Below are positions 48,693 to 59,408 of a stretch of DNA of 64,000 bases, in pieces. The notes under the pieces are model-generated. The model saw only the letters and a list, made by a program, of their open reading frames with translations, ran no database searches and was not told the DNA's origin. Source of the DNA: Shewanella subflava (lineage in GTDB: Bacteria > Pseudomonadota > Gammaproteobacteria > Enterobacterales > Shewanellaceae); assembly GCF_025971955.1 (NCBI RefSeq), contig NZ_JAPDMX010000026.1:50326-114325 (forward strand). Direction: 5' to 3'. The translations under genes were made by a program, and so were the position numbers. Numbering within the stretch: the first letter of the stretch is position 1; each line of letters starts with the position of its first letter.

Positions 48693-50744
48693 GTGTTTAA
48701 TAAGAGTTATTTAGCGCTGATACTATCAAGTACATTGTCATCGGTTACTTATGCAGCAGTCGACAGTGAGCCAAAGCAATCAATTGAAATCATTAAGGTA
48801 TATGGTGAAAAAATTGAGCGAAGTTTAAAAGATACTACCTCATCTGTTTCGGTCATTGATAAAGACACTTTAGAAAGTGGTCAATATCAGTCACTTTCCA
48901 GTGCCGTTAGTGATGTGCCTAACGTTGTCGTATTAACAGGATCAGTGCCTGATATTCGTGGTGTAAGTGGTAATGGTGCGGCAACGGGGTTCAATTCATT
49001 TAGTGGTGGTGCTAAGGCGCGGGTTTCTACATTAATTGATGGCGTTGCAGAGCCATTTGTTGCTGATTTAACGGGTGATACTGGTTTGTGGGATATATCA
49101 CAAGTCGAGGTATTTAGAGGGCCGCAATCAACCATCAACGGTCGCAACAGTATTGGTGGAACCGTTTTTATTAAGACTGAAGATCCTACTTTTGATTGGC
49201 AAGGTGCAGCAAGGGTGGGTTACCGAAATCAAGACAGTTATCTTGATACCGCAGTGATGTTATCGGGTCCCATTTTAGAAGATCAATTAGCGTTTAGGAT
49301 CAGTGGTCAGCAAGTTAATGGTCAAACCTATAATAATGGTTTGGTATATGACACTTCACCTAAAACATTTGATCAAAATGATTTAGATACTCAACGCTGG
49401 CGAGGTAAGCTCCTATGGAATCCCTTAGCGTTTAAAAATCTCAGTGTTGGCTATAATTTTAGTTATAACAAAGAGCAAGGAGATTCTGGTCGTAATTATT
49501 TTGTTGGTGACGATCCTTGGGCTTATATCCCCTTATTTCAACGCGACATTGATACCCAATCGAATACCCATTCTTTAACGTTCGACTATGCCATTAATGA
49601 TAGCCAATCCTTTGATTTGATAGTGTCATATATGGACTATGATTGGGGTTTTGTGTCCTATGAACCTCAACCGATAGATACTCAAGTTGTTGCGATGAAT
49701 GATAAAAGCTACACGGTTGATGGTAAGTACAGTTTTGGTTTGAATAACCGCAATTTCAATGGCTTTATCGGCTTGGCATATTTTAAGAGAGAACAAGTTT
49801 TTGATGCCACTGGGGGGTATGTATATGGGGGCGATGACGAGAGCTCATCAAATGCAATTTATGGTGAAATAACCTATGCACTGGCTGACAATGTTTGGTT
49901 AACAGCGGGTGGACGCGTTATGCGTGATGAACAAACTCGAAATTTTGACATGGCTTTAGGGGCGCGTTTAATTGATGAGCAACTGAATAATGACAAAACC
50001 ATTAGTTTGCCAAAGTTAGTGCTGCAATATGGATTAAATGACAACACCACCTTAGGCGTAAGTGCAAGACAAGGTTACAACGCAGGAGGTGGAGCGTTGT
50101 CTTTGGCGCAAGCAGTGAGCGAATATTATTATTATGATCAAGAAACCGTTAATACATACGAACTCACTTCGCGCAGTAACTTTGATAGCGGTAATATTAA
50201 TTTAAACACCAACATCTTCTATAACGACTACGATGGTTATCAAGCGTCAAATAGCTTACGTAAAATCACCAATATTGACAACGCGATAACTTACGGTGTT
50301 GAAGTCGAATTTACTTCAATGTTAGGTGATGATTTTCAATTTATGTCAGGCTTAGGCTGGTTAGAAAGTGAAATAAAAAATGCCGATCCCAACTTTGGTG
50401 ACATCATAGGTAATGAGCTTAATTCAGCACCTAATTTAACCGCCAATTTAGGGCTTAAGTATTGGCTTAACGATGCGTTTACATTTGCGGTTTCAAGCCA
50501 TTATGTAGGCGAGTACTTCGATAGTATTGCCAATACTGCAGAACAAGTTGCGGGGGATTACATTACAAGTCGTTTTAATGTTGATTATCAAAATGACGCA
50601 TGGCGAGTAAGTGCGTTTATTAACAATATATTTGATGAAAAAGGCTTAACGGTTAACGATCCACCAAGTCGAGCTTATCCTGAGGGATATGCTGCTGTAA
50701 TTGACCCAAGAAACTTTGGAGTATCGGTTAAATACAGTTTTTAA
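48693..50744 (+). CDS. TonB-dependent outer-membrane receptor
   Basis: 683 residues. A signal peptide (about 1-22) is followed by a TonB box (IEIIKVYGEK), the plug domain with TSSVSVIDKDTL, VEVFRGPQSTINGRNSIGGTVFI and a barrel ending SVKYSF. The start is GTG at 48693, seven bases after AAGGAG. It is divergent from the PepSY operon and probably imports a ferric siderophore or other iron chelate. Ligand cannot be deduced. This is the second such receptor near glmS, the other at 16598. Confidence 0.9.
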   Translation: MFNKSYLALILSSTLSSVTYAAVDSEPKQSIEIIKVYGEKIERSLKDTTSSVSVIDKDTLESGQYQSLSSAVSDVPNVVVLTGSVPDIRGVSGNGAATGFNSFSGGAKARVSTLIDGVAEPFVADLTGDTGLWDISQVEVFRGPQSTINGRNSIGGTVFIKTEDPTFDWQGAARVGYRNQDSYLDTAVMLSGPILEDQLAFRISGQQVNGQTYNNGLVYDTSPKTFDQNDLDTQRWRGKLLWNPLAFKNLSVGYNFSYNKEQGDSGRNYFVGDDPWAYIPLFQRDIDTQSNTHSLTFDYAINDSQSFDLIVSYMDYDWGFVSYEPQPIDTQVVAMNDKSYTVDGKYSFGLNNRNFNGFIGLAYFKREQVFDATGGYVYGGDDESSSNAIYGEITYALADNVWLTAGGRVMRDEQTRNFDMALGARLIDEQLNNDKTISLPKLVLQYGLNDNTTLGVSARQGYNAGGGALSLAQAVSEYYYYDQETVNTYELTSRSNFDSGNINLNTNIFYNDYDGYQASNSLRKITNIDNAITYGVEVEFTSMLGDDFQFMSGLGWLESEIKNADPNFGDIIGNELNSAPNLTANLGLKYWLNDAFTFAVSSHYVGEYFDSIANTAEQVAGDYITSRFNVDYQNDAWRVSAFINNIFDEKGLTVNDPPSRAYPEGYAAVIDPRNFGVSVKYSF

Positions 50745-50775
50745 GTTGGTTTTTAAGCAATAATGCTATCGGTTT

Positions 50776-50807
50776 AGAGCACCTAACATATTCAGGTTCG
50801 GTGCTTT
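50776..50807 (+). terminator. Weak hairpin after the TonB receptor
   Basis: AGCACC pairs with GGTGCT around a 16-base loop, followed by TTTAT. The stem is short, so the call is tentative. Confidence 0.4.
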
Positions 50808-50867
50808 ATACCTAACTGTCACCATCTAAAATACAATAATACTAACCTTTGGCAGGCGTTTTTGTTA

Positions 50868-52001
50868 TTACCAGTCTATAGCGCAAAGATCTTGTTGATT
50901 ATTGGCTGAGAGCTGCTTTGCTTGATCAATCATGTATTCTAATGCCGCTAACTCACCATAATCTATATTTAACGATAACCAGTCTCCGGTTCTTTTTCGG
51001 CTTCGAAGCACCATGTTCATAGCAATGTTTGCTTCTTCATTAAAAGTATCAAACGCTTTTTGTGCAGAGCTATTATTAGCTATCCCTTCAGAATCACCAT
51101 ATTTTTCCAACATGCTCTTTTGTATTGATAAACCCATTTGATGAGTCAATAGCCCACCTTTCGATTCAATTAATCTTTCACTGGTTTGTAAACATATATT
51201 CAATAATGCCGCATTGTCCGTATCTGTTTTTCTACATAGCTTAATCAGCGGTGCAAAATTTGTTTGATATCTTGTCGCGGCAATACCAAGCAATGCTATT
51301 TTTAACGATAAATCATCATTCGCTCCAGCGGCTTTAAGAGCTAAATCGATGGTAGAGAAAAAGTCTCCGGAATATTCGTTATAACCTTGTGATTGGATAA
51401 ATTGCATCAACGACAGTTGAGCTCTTTCTATGTTGTCAGCTTTGAGTTGATAGAGTGCCATTTGCAACCATAAAGCACCGTTTTCTGTGTCAGTATCTAA
51501 TGATCTTTGCATCATTTGATCATCACAGACGTTTGCCGTGGAATTGTTGCAATGTAGCATAAGGTTGAACGCGATTAACTTATTGCTCGGATATGTTTTT
51601 GATAACATGTCAAAATTTTCTATATCGGTTTCAATTGATTTGTTTTTGTTGATAAAAGCTGAGGCAATTCGTGATTGTTGAGTTTGCTGTTGCTTAATAT
51701 TGTCGAAGAAAATGTCTTGGTTAGCTGAATACCAATTAAAGCTATCTTCGATTATGGGGTTGGTAAACATTTCGGCTATGTCATTGCAACGTACCATTTT
51801 TTGAGGGGAGATAGTTGATAAAATGCTATCGGTTTGATTTATGGTTTGCGTTTGTTGAGCTGTTTGTGAATGAGATAGTTGCTGCTTATTATTGGCTTTA
51901 GTGAGTGGCACAGTTTCAGTTGGCGTTGTGTTTTTATTACAGAAAAAAAGGAATGCCGATATAAGAATTGCTGTTCCAACAAGCATAAGCTTTTGTTTCA
52001 T
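50868..52001 (-). CDS. Unknown exported or membrane-anchored protein
   Basis: 377 residues. A hydrophobic N-terminal segment (about 5-20, LMLVGTAILISAFLFF) ends at a Cys that lacks a standard lipobox, so it may be a signal anchor instead of a lipoprotein signal. A Gln-, Thr- and Ser-rich linker follows (about 25-70). The rest is helical, with repeat-like segments such as ENGALWLQMALYQLKADNIERAQLSLM that could be TPR or Sel1-like. I do not recognise the family. It stands alone between the receptor and rlmI. Confidence 0.7.
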   Translation of the reverse strand: MKQKLMLVGTAILISAFLFFCNKNTTPTETVPLTKANNKQQLSHSQTAQQTQTINQTDSILSTISPQKMVRCNDIAEMFTNPIIEDSFNWYSANQDIFFDNIKQQQTQQSRIASAFINKNKSIETDIENFDMLSKTYPSNKLIAFNLMLHCNNSTANVCDDQMMQRSLDTDTENGALWLQMALYQLKADNIERAQLSLMQFIQSQGYNEYSGDFFSTIDLALKAAGANDDLSLKIALLGIAATRYQTNFAPLIKLCRKTDTDNAALLNICLQTSERLIESKGGLLTHQMGLSIQKSMLEKYGDSEGIANNSSAQKAFDTFNEEANIAMNMVLRSRKRTGDWLSLNIDYGELAALEYMIDQAKQLSANNQQDLCAIDW

Positions 52002-52180
52002 TCAAAAGTCCGTTTTAATGTCATTATTCTATGTTGATGAATTAATGGTTTATTTTCAATGAGTATTTAATGGGGCAGAATAAACTTGATAAAAATTTAA
52101 GTTCTAACTCGCTTTTATCCCCCAATAATATAGATAAGTACTAAAATGCTTCGACAGTTACACTAAGCCAAAACCAACAA

Positions 52181-52207
52181 AAAAGGAAACACTTAGGTTC
52201 CCTTTTT
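52181..52207 (-). terminator. Terminator of rlmI
   Basis: A 10-bp stem with one mismatch and a six-base loop lies between rlmI and the preceding gap; read on the minus strand it is followed by a T run. Confidence 0.65.
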
Positions 52208-52260
52208 GCAGCTTATAGCTTAACTATCAATATATGACTTAAACCTGAATGAGTCGGTGT

Positions 52261-53454
52261 TTACCACACTCTGGCAACTAACCCTTTCAAATAATATCCT
52301 TCAGGGAATGCGCTGCTGATGGGATGATCGCTTGCTTGGTGCATACGTTCAACAAACTGCACTTCACGCTTGGCATCTAATGCGGCGTCGGCAACCACTT
52401 TTTGGAATAGGTCTGACTGCATTAAACCCGAACATGAGAAAGTTAATAAAATCCCACCAGGTTTGAGTAACTGCATGGCAATCATGTTGATGTCTTTGTA
52501 ACCACGACACGCACCATCTAATTGGGCTTTATTATCGGCAAATTTAGGTGGGTCTAACACGATAACATCAAAGGTTTTACCCTCGTCGCGATACTGTCTT
52601 AATAGCTTAAACACATCGGCTTCATTGTAGTTAACGTGATCGTCGTTTAGGCCATTAATCGCCATATTGTCGCGGGCGGTTTGTAGGGCTAATGATGAGA
52701 CATCGACGTTTTCGATGCTGGCAGCGCCCGCTTTTGCGGCGTACAAACCAAAGGTGCCTGTGTAGCAAAAACAGTTGAGTACCGATTTTCCTTTAACAAA
52801 ACGGGCTGCCATAGCGCGGTTATCACGTTGGTCTAAGTAAAATCCAGTTTTATGACCTTTTACCACATCAACCGCGATTTTTATGCCGTTTTCTTCAATA
52901 ATGACCGGCATGGGTGGTAATTCGCCGTGCAGTAAACCCGTGACTGGCAATAAGCCTTCTTTTTTGCGTGAATCAACATCAGAGCGTTCATAGATGGCGC
53001 AATCAGGAAATTGAATAGCTAATTGCTCAACAATGGTGTCTCGCCACTTTTCCGCACCAGCGCTAAGCAGTTGGCACACTAATACATTGGCGTAACGATC
53101 AATCGTAATACCCGGTAAACCATCAGATTCAGCGGCGATTAAACGATAACCCGTTAGGCCTTGCTCACGGATTAAATCTTCACGCCCTGCTTGGGCTCGT
53201 TGAATACGGCGGGCAAAAAAGTCTGCGTCGATAGCTTCTTCTTTGTCGAAGGTCCATACGCGAACCTGAATTTGTGACTCGGGTGACCATGCTCCGCGTG
53301 CTAACCAGCGGCCGTCGTGACCCACAACATCAACCGTGTCGCCCGCTTGTGGCTTGCCGCCATTGACGTTATGAATACCGTTTGAAAACACCCAAGGGTG
53401 GCGACGCTCTAATGAGCGCTCGCGTCCAGGTTTAAGTTTTATTCTGATAGCCAT
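52261..53454 (-). CDS. rlmI: 23S rRNA (cytosine1962-C5)-methyltransferase
   Basis: RlmI methylates C1962 in 23S rRNA using SAM. It has 397 residues, the E. coli length being 396. A PUA domain (about 1-75, with [21 protein letters not shown]) precedes the methyltransferase domain with the SAM motif [18 protein letters not shown], and the catalytic region [10 protein letters not shown] and LLTFSCSG. The gene is monocistronic. A 337-bp gap follows on the other side. Confidence 0.94.
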   Translation of the reverse strand: MAIRIKLKPGRERSLERRHPWVFSNGIHNVNGGKPQAGDTVDVVGHDGRWLARGAWSPESQIQVRVWTFDKEEAIDADFFARRIQRAQAGREDLIREQGLTGYRLIAAESDGLPGITIDRYANVLVCQLLSAGAEKWRDTIVEQLAIQFPDCAIYERSDVDSRKKEGLLPVTGLLHGELPPMPVIIEENGIKIAVDVVKGHKTGFYLDQRDNRAMAARFVKGKSVLNCFCYTGTFGLYAAKAGAASIENVDVSSLALQTARDNMAINGLNDDHVNYNEADVFKLLRQYRDEGKTFDVIVLDPPKFADNKAQLDGACRGYKDINMIAMQLLKPGGILLTFSCSGLMQSDLFQKVVADAALDAKREVQFVERMHQASDHPISSAFPEGYYLKGLVARVW

Positions 53455-53791
53455 GGTGTTGCCTAATGTAATTGTAAAAGTGATAAATGGGGTTCAGTTC
53501 ATTACGCATTAACAATGCTGGTGGCGTTGCTCAAAAACGAATGCTGTATGGATGCGGATCATAGCGTGTTTTGAGCTTAAAAACCTGCCAAATAGCAAAA
53601 TGATCCCCCTTAACTGATGTTTGTTTTCGGTAAAGGCCGAAGTACAACTATACAGTGACCATATTTTATTCGTATATTGACTCCGCCTTATTGTGGTATT
53701 CACAACAAGGGAACATGGCAACACTATGCAGTCTATTAGGTGCATAAACCGCAAGCATATTTTATTGAACATCAAATAAGGTCGCTGCTAC
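53455..53791. other. Gap between rlmI and the racemase gene
   Basis: No convincing gene or RNA is visible. It must hold the divergent promoters of rlmI and the racemase gene. Confidence 0.5.
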
Positions 53792-54487
53792 ATGAAAACA
53801 ATTGGCCTGATCGGTGGAATGAGTTGGGAATCGACCGTGAGTTATTACCAAGCAATAAACCAAGGTGTGAAGCTGGCATTAGGCGGTTTGCACTCAGCTA
53901 AGGTGTGCCTTTACAGTGTTGATTTTGATGAGATAGAAAAGCTGCAACGTGAAAATCGTTGGCATGATAGCGCAATTCTGTTGGCAAAAGCGGCGCAGGC
54001 TGTTGAGGCCGCAGGTGCTGACTTTGTGCTTATTTGTACTAATACCATGCATAAAGTGGCTGATGAGGTTCAAGCGGCCGTGAATATTCCATTAGTGCAC
54101 ATTGCCGATGCGACAGCGGAGCAATTGGTTAAGGATGGCATAAAACGCGTAGGGTTATTAGGCACTAAATTTACCATGCAGGAGGATTTTTACAAAAATC
54201 GCCTCACAGAGCGATTTGGTATTGAAGTACTGGTGCCTAGCAGCACTGAGCAAGATAGGGTTCATGATGTTATTTATAACGAATTGTGCCTTGGGACGAT
54301 TAATAGCCAATCTCGAGAACAGTATCTTTCTGTCATCAATCATCTCTATCAACAAGGCGCCGAGGCGGTGATTTTGGGGTGTACTGAAATTGCGTTATTG
54401 GTTAAACCACAACACACGGATGTCCCCTTGTACGACACTACTCAAATTCATGCAGCTTGTGCGGTCTCGTTAGCAATTCAGTCATAA
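53792..54487 (+). CDS. Aspartate/glutamate racemase family protein
   Basis: 231 residues. The two catalytic cysteines of the family are Cys82 (LICTNTMHK) and Cys197 (ILGCTEIALL). The N terminus KTIGLIGGMSWESTVSYYQ is typical of the YgeA/RacX group, which racemise amino acids with broad specificity. It has no partner gene in an obvious operon; the arsenic operon follows 67 bp later with its own promoter region. The specific amino acid is unknown. Confidence 0.88.
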   Translation: MKTIGLIGGMSWESTVSYYQAINQGVKLALGGLHSAKVCLYSVDFDEIEKLQRENRWHDSAILLAKAAQAVEAAGADFVLICTNTMHKVADEVQAAVNIPLVHIADATAEQLVKDGIKRVGLLGTKFTMQEDFYKNRLTERFGIEVLVPSSTEQDRVHDVIYNELCLGTINSQSREQYLSVINHLYQQGAEAVILGCTEIALLVKPQHTDVPLYDTTQIHAACAVSLAIQS

Positions 54488-54554
54488 AACACTTTACATA
54501 CAATATTTCATATATACACTATTTCACATGTTTTTGGTTTGGCTTAAATGAAAT

Positions 54555-55355
54555 ATGAATATGACAAAATCTCGGGTGTTGTTTCTATGCACTGGTAATT
54601 CAGCAAGATCACAGATGGCTGAAGTGTTGTTAAAGCATCGCGCAGGTGATCGCTTTGAGGTTTTTAGTGCTGGTACTCATCCGGAAGTTGTTGATAGTCG
54701 CACGGTTGATGCGTTAAATCGCTTTGGTATTGATACCAAAGAGTTAGTCTCTAATCATGTTGATGATTATCAGGGCCAAGTATTCGATTACGTGATCACC
54801 CTTTGCGACAAAGCCAGCCACGAGTGTAGAAGCTACCCCGGTGCGGCTAAGCAATATGCCTGGGACTTCCCCGATCCTAAATCACGTTTAGGCCATAACC
54901 CTTTCTCAGCCACCTTAAGTGAAATCAATAATCGTTTGTCGATGTTTTTACTGGTTGAAAACGCCGCTGGTACTGTGCTGAATGATGAAGCCACCTCAGA
55001 TTTTTATCTCGACCCGACAGTCTTTTTTAAATGCTTAACCGATGATATTCGCCTAAAAACTTTAATGTTGACCCATTACCACGGCGAGTTGTGCGTATGC
55101 GAGTTAATGCAAGCATTGGCAGAAGACAGCCAACCTAAGGTTTCGCGCAATTTAGCCGTGTTAAAAAAGGCCAACATCATTACCGACAGAAAACAGGGGC
55201 AATGGGTATTTTATCGTATTCATCCCGATTTACCTTTGTGGGCAAAGTCGGTATTAGCCCAAACCACCGAGAACAATATTCCCCTGATTGATATCCCGTT
55301 AACTCGGCTAGCCGATATGCAAGGTCGACCGAATAAAGCGAGTTTTTGTCAGTAA
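54555..55355 (+). CDS. Fused arsenate reductase - ArsR repressor
   Basis: 266 residues in two domains. Residues 1-145 form a low-molecular-weight phosphatase-type arsenate reductase: P-loop CTGNSAR with Cys12, and redox cysteines Cys84 (ITLCDK) and Cys91 (HECRSY), which match the triad of Bacillus ArsC. Residues about 160-240 form an ArsR winged helix with the arsenite-binding ELCVCEL (Cys180, Cys182) and the recognition helix around QPKVSRNLAVLKKA. The fusion joins the sensor-repressor to the reductase. It is the first gene of the arsenic operon and probably represses it in the absence of arsenite. Confidence 0.92.
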   Translation: MNMTKSRVLFLCTGNSARSQMAEVLLKHRAGDRFEVFSAGTHPEVVDSRTVDALNRFGIDTKELVSNHVDDYQGQVFDYVITLCDKASHECRSYPGAAKQYAWDFPDPKSRLGHNPFSATLSEINNRLSMFLLVENAAGTVLNDEATSDFYLDPTVFFKCLTDDIRLKTLMLTHYHGELCVCELMQALAEDSQPKVSRNLAVLKKANIITDRKQGQWVFYRIHPDLPLWAKSVLAQTTENNIPLIDIPLTRLADMQGRPNKASFCQ

Positions 55356-55402
55356 TCCCGCATCGGGCTGAACGGTGTAGATAACAATAGAAGGTTTATA
55401 GT

Positions 55403-56440
55403 ATGGGTATTTTTGAACGTTATCTGTCGGTATGGGTAAGCTTGTGCATTATGATTGGCGTGGTGTTAGGTTTATTGCAACCCCAAGCGTTTCAGGCGAT
55501 AGCGAGTCTTGAAGTAGCCCATGTGAATATCGTAGTGGCGGTATTTATTTGGGTGATGATTTACCCCATGATGTTGCAAATCGACTTTTCAGCCGTTAAA
55601 GATATAGGTAAAAACGCTCAGGGTTTATTGCTGACTATAGTGATTAACTGGTTGATTAAACCTTTTACGATGGCTGCACTGGGCTGGCTGTTTTTTAATG
55701 TTTTATTTGCAGAATGGGTCGATCCTGCTTCGGCGCAAGAATACATTGCGGGCATGATTCTACTTGGGGTTGCACCTTGTACCGCGATGGTATTTGTGTG
55801 GTCACAACTGACAAAAGGCGATCCTAATTACACCTTAGTGCAGGTATCGGTAAATGATGTGATTATGATTTTTGCATTTGCACCAATCTCAGCTTTTTTA
55901 CTGGGGGTTAGCGACATTCAAGTGCCTTGGCAAACCTTACTTATCTCTGTGCTTTTGTATGTGTTGTTGCCATTAATCGCTGGTGTGCTCACAAGGCAGT
56001 GGCTCAATAAGCGACGTGGCGAGCAGGGGATTAATCAATTTTTAGCTAAGTTAAAGCCCTGGTCAGTGATTGGTTTATTAGCCACAGTAGTGCTTCTGTT
56101 TGGTTTTCAGGCCAATACTATCTTGTCAGAACCGCAGATTATTGTGCTTATTGCCATTCCATTACTACTGCAAACCTATGGCATTTTCTATCTGACGTTT
56201 ATAGCCGCTAAACGTTTAAAGTTACCGCACAATATTGCAGCTCCAGCTTGTTTAATTGGTACGTCTAACTTTTTCGAACTCGCGGTCGCGGTGGCTATTT
56301 CATTGTTTGGCTTACATTCTGGCGCAGCACTGGCAACGGTTGTTGGGGTGCTGGTGGAAGTGCCGGTAATGCTGTCTTTAGTGGCATTTTTAAATAACCG
56401 TGCCCATCGCCAAACTGCGAAAAACGCATTCAAATACTAA
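55403..56440 (+). CDS. acr3: Arsenite efflux transporter Acr3
   Basis: 345 residues with about ten membrane segments. The key Cys126 lies in [14 protein letters not shown], and the family block [17 protein letters not shown] lies near the C terminus, both typical of the ACR3 family. It exports arsenite from the cytoplasm after reduction of arsenate. It lies 47 bp after the ArsC-ArsR gene. The following phosphatase gene starts 13 bp after it. Confidence 0.93.
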   Translation: MGIFERYLSVWVSLCIMIGVVLGLLQPQAFQAIASLEVAHVNIVVAVFIWVMIYPMMLQIDFSAVKDIGKNAQGLLLTIVINWLIKPFTMAALGWLFFNVLFAEWVDPASAQEYIAGMILLGVAPCTAMVFVWSQLTKGDPNYTLVQVSVNDVIMIFAFAPISAFLLGVSDIQVPWQTLLISVLLYVLLPLIAGVLTRQWLNKRRGEQGINQFLAKLKPWSVIGLLATVVLLFGFQANTILSEPQIIVLIAIPLLLQTYGIFYLTFIAAKRLKLPHNIAAPACLIGTSNFFELAVAVAISLFGLHSGAALATVVGVLVEVPVMLSLVAFLNNRAHRQTAKNAFKY

Positions 56441-56453
56441 TGGAAATAACACT

Positions 56454-56951
56454 ATGACGATGCAATCACATCCTTTTGACACATTAACTTTAGATAATGG
56501 CGCTAGGCTGATTTTTACGCCTTGCCCCGGAACTAAAACCGCTAATTTGACCGACTCGATCGCCAGTTTAAAGCAGGCGGGTACAGACATGTTACTCACG
56601 CTAATGTTTGATGCCGAAATGGCTGAGAATAATGCCAGTGATTTGGCAAAGGTGTGTGCCGAACAAAATGTACAGTGGTTACAGTTACCTATTGCTGATG
56701 ATGCTGCGCCCGATAGTGTGTTTGAAACCCAGTGGCAATTACATAAAGCGGCTATCTTGGCTGTGCTGGAACAACAGGGTTGTGTAGCAGTGCATTGTCG
56801 TGGTGGTTCGGGCAGAACGGGGTTGGTGATTGGTTTGATACTGCTTGCCTATGGTTGGCCTGCCCCAAAGGTTATACAACAGGTACAGCAAATTAGACCT
56901 AAGGCGCTGAAACATCCTGTGCAATATGATTATTTCAATTCAAAACGATAA
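56454..56951 (+). CDS. Small cysteine phosphatase of the arsenic operon
   Basis: 165 residues from the ATG at 56454; a GTG at 56400 overlapping acr3 would be a longer option. The phosphatase loop is VAVHCRGGSGRTG (HCX5R), with a likely general acid Asp upstream in the segment ADDAAPD. Dual-specificity phosphatases of this kind are seen in arsenic loci that also carry GAPDH and arsJ. The role is not well established; it may act on the arsenate or phosphate-ester intermediate. It is followed by the GAPDH gene after 13 bp. Confidence 0.82.
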   Translation: MTMQSHPFDTLTLDNGARLIFTPCPGTKTANLTDSIASLKQAGTDMLLTLMFDAEMAENNASDLAKVCAEQNVQWLQLPIADDAAPDSVFETQWQLHKAAILAVLEQQGCVAVHCRGGSGRTGLVIGLILLAYGWPAPKVIQQVQQIRPKALKHPVQYDYFNSKR

Positions 56952-56964
56952 ACGAGGGTGAAAC

Positions 56965-57987
56965 ATGACGATTAAAATCGGTATTAATGGCTTTGGCCGT
57001 ATGGGACGTTTATCAATGCGCGCCGCATTTGATTGGGATGACATTGAAATTGTGCACATCAATGATCCCGCGGGCGATGCGGCAACTTTAGCGCACTTAA
57101 TGACTTTTGATTCAGTGCATGGCCGTTGGCACCATGAAGCAAGCCACACCGAAGTGAATGGACATCAAGCCATGCTGATTAATGGCAAAACAATTCCATG
57201 CACACAAAATGTGGCGACTCAAGATACTGATTGGTCAAAGTGTGATGTGGTTATTGAGGCGTCAGGCAAGATTAAAACCAAAGCTTTGTTGCAAGCTTAT
57301 TTAGATCAAGGCGTAAAGCGGGTGGTGGTTACCGCACCCGTTAAAGAAGAGGGTGTGCTTAATATTGTGATGGGCGTGAATGAAGCGTTATACAACAAAG
57401 ATATCCACCCTATCGTGACCGCAGCTTCTTGTACTACCAACTGTTTAGCGCCTGTGGTCAAAGTTATCCATGAAAAAATCGGTATTAAGCATGGCTCAAT
57501 GACCACCATTCATGACATTACTAATACCCAAACCATTATCGATGCGCCGCATCAGGATTTGCGCCGCGCCCGTGCCTGTGGCACTAGCTTAATCCCCACT
57601 ACCACAGGTTCAGCCACCGCGATTACCCATATTTTTCCTGAGTTAAAAGGCAAGCTAAATGGCCACGCGATTCGTGTGCCATTAACCAATGCATCGTTAA
57701 CTGACTGTGTATTTGAAGTTGAGCGTAAAACCGATGCGGCAGAGGTTAATCAATTCTTGAAACAGGCGGCTGAAAATGAGCTTAAAGACATATTAGGCTA
57801 TGAAACTCGCCCGCTAGTGTCGATTGATTATAAAACCGATCCGCGCTCAAGCATTATTGATGCCTTATCCACCATGGTGGTCAATGACACTCAGGTGAAA
57901 TTGTATGTGTGGTATGACAATGAGTGGGGCTATGCCAATCGCACCGCAGAGTTAGCCCGTATGGTTGGCTTGGCTGATAAAAACTAA
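56965..57987 (+). CDS. Glyceraldehyde-3-phosphate dehydrogenase of the arsenic operon
   Basis: 340 residues with all GAPDH parts. The NAD-binding start is [12 protein letters not shown] (5-16), the catalytic cysteine is Cys156 in the conserved [10 protein letters not shown], and the catalytic His follows near residue 183 ([10 protein letters not shown]). In arsenic operons this enzyme makes 1-arseno-3-phosphoglycerate from arsenate, which ArsJ then exports. It is therefore probably not the glycolytic enzyme. It lies 16 bp before arsJ. Confidence 0.93.
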   Translation: MTIKIGINGFGRMGRLSMRAAFDWDDIEIVHINDPAGDAATLAHLMTFDSVHGRWHHEASHTEVNGHQAMLINGKTIPCTQNVATQDTDWSKCDVVIEASGKIKTKALLQAYLDQGVKRVVVTAPVKEEGVLNIVMGVNEALYNKDIHPIVTAASCTTNCLAPVVKVIHEKIGIKHGSMTTIHDITNTQTIIDAPHQDLRRARACGTSLIPTTTGSATAITHIFPELKGKLNGHAIRVPLTNASLTDCVFEVERKTDAAEVNQFLKQAAENELKDILGYETRPLVSIDYKTDPRSSIIDALSTMVVNDTQVKLYVWYDNEWGYANRTAELARMVGLADKN

Positions 57988-58003
57988 ATAAGGTTATGAG
58001 TAA

Positions 58004-59227
58004 ATGGGGCTTTTATCGTTAAGCAATTTATCACCACAAATTAAGCAGTACTTGGTGATTACAGGCAATTATTGGGCATTTACCTTAACCGATGGTGCGC
58101 TGCGAATGCTGGTGGTGTTGTATTTTCATCACCTAGGGTATAGCCCGATTAATATTGCTATGTTGTTTTTGTTTTATGAAATCTTTGGGGTGGTGACTAA
58201 TTTAGCCGGCGGTTGGCTTGGGGCGCGTTTGGGGCTTAATAAAACCATGAACATTGGTTTGGGGCTGCAAATCATTGCTTTAAGCATGCTAACCGTACCC
58301 GCTGATATGCTCAGTGTGGCTTATGTTATGGCAGCGCAAGCTTTGTCTGGTATCGCTAAAGATTTGAATAAAATGAGTGCTAAAAGTGCCATTAAGCTAT
58401 TGGTGCCAGCGGGTGCTGAGGGCACGCTATATCAGTGGGTAGCAGCGCTAACAGGGTCTAAGAATGCCCTAAAAGGTGTCGGTTTCTTTTTGGGCGGTGC
58501 ATTACTCACTTTGCTTGAATTTAGAGGTGCGATCATCTTAATGGCATCACTGCTGGTGGTGGTGTGGTTATTCAGTTTGGTTGCGTTAAAACACGATCTT
58601 GGAAAAGCGAAAAATAAACCTAAATTTAAAGAAGTGTTTTCTAAAAGCCGCGCGATTAATATTTTGTCGGCCGCACGACTGTTTTTGTTTGGTGCCCGTG
58701 ATGTGTGGTTTGTAGTGGCGTTGCCCGTTTTTTTGGCGGTTACCTTTAACTGGGATCATTGGTGGGTGGGCGGCTTTATGGCGTGCTGGGTGATTGGCTA
58801 CGGGATTGTGCAATCATTTGCGCCTTATATAACAGGTAAAAAACAGGGGCGAGTCCCGACGGGTCGCACGGCTTTTGTGTGGGCGATCTACTTATCCATA
58901 GTTCCTGTCGCAATTGCATTAGCGTTGCATTTTGATGTTTATGTACAAGTATCTGTGGTGGTCGGTTTATTGATTTTTGGGGTTGTATTTGCGATTAATT
59001 CATCACTGCACAGTTACTTAATTGTCAGTTATGCCGATGCTGATGGGGTTTCACTTGATGTGGGCTTTTACTATATGGCCAATGCGATGGGGCGATTAAT
59101 TGGCACTGTGTTATCGGGCTGGGTTTATCAGTTTTATGGGCTAGAAGCTTGCTTGTGGATCTCAGCGTTGTTTGTTGCCCTTGCGGCCATGTTATCAATT
59201 AAGTTACCAATGTCATTGATGAAGTGA
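58004..59227 (+). CDS. arsJ: Organoarsenical efflux permease ArsJ (MFS)
   Basis: 407 residues with about 11-12 membrane segments, major facilitator type. ArsJ exports 1-arseno-3-phosphoglycerate, the product of the GAPDH encoded just upstream. The N-terminal segment QYLVITGNYWAFTLTDGALRMLVVLYFHHLGYSP and the block SGIAKDLNKMSAKSAIK fit this group. The adjacent GAPDH gene is the strongest support. It ends the operon; no strong terminator is visible afterwards. Confidence 0.93.
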   Translation: MGLLSLSNLSPQIKQYLVITGNYWAFTLTDGALRMLVVLYFHHLGYSPINIAMLFLFYEIFGVVTNLAGGWLGARLGLNKTMNIGLGLQIIALSMLTVPADMLSVAYVMAAQALSGIAKDLNKMSAKSAIKLLVPAGAEGTLYQWVAALTGSKNALKGVGFFLGGALLTLLEFRGAIILMASLLVVVWLFSLVALKHDLGKAKNKPKFKEVFSKSRAINILSAARLFLFGARDVWFVVALPVFLAVTFNWDHWWVGGFMACWVIGYGIVQSFAPYITGKKQGRVPTGRTAFVWAIYLSIVPVAIALALHFDVYVQVSVVVGLLIFGVVFAINSSLHSYLIVSYADADGVSLDVGFYYMANAMGRLIGTVLSGWVYQFYGLEACLWISALFVALAAMLSIKLPMSLMK

Positions 59228-59408
59228 AGCAGTAAAAAGCCAACAGCTTAGTCTTGTTTGATTTAATGGCGTTCGACTACCCAGGTTGTGACACTCCATT
59301 TATACTTTTTGTACCCCAAACCTTACCGCTTTATCGATGTGATATTCAGCAGGTATAAGCCATTGCGTAACGCTATATTGCTGAGTTTCTTTTACAAAAA
59401 TGGCAGTC

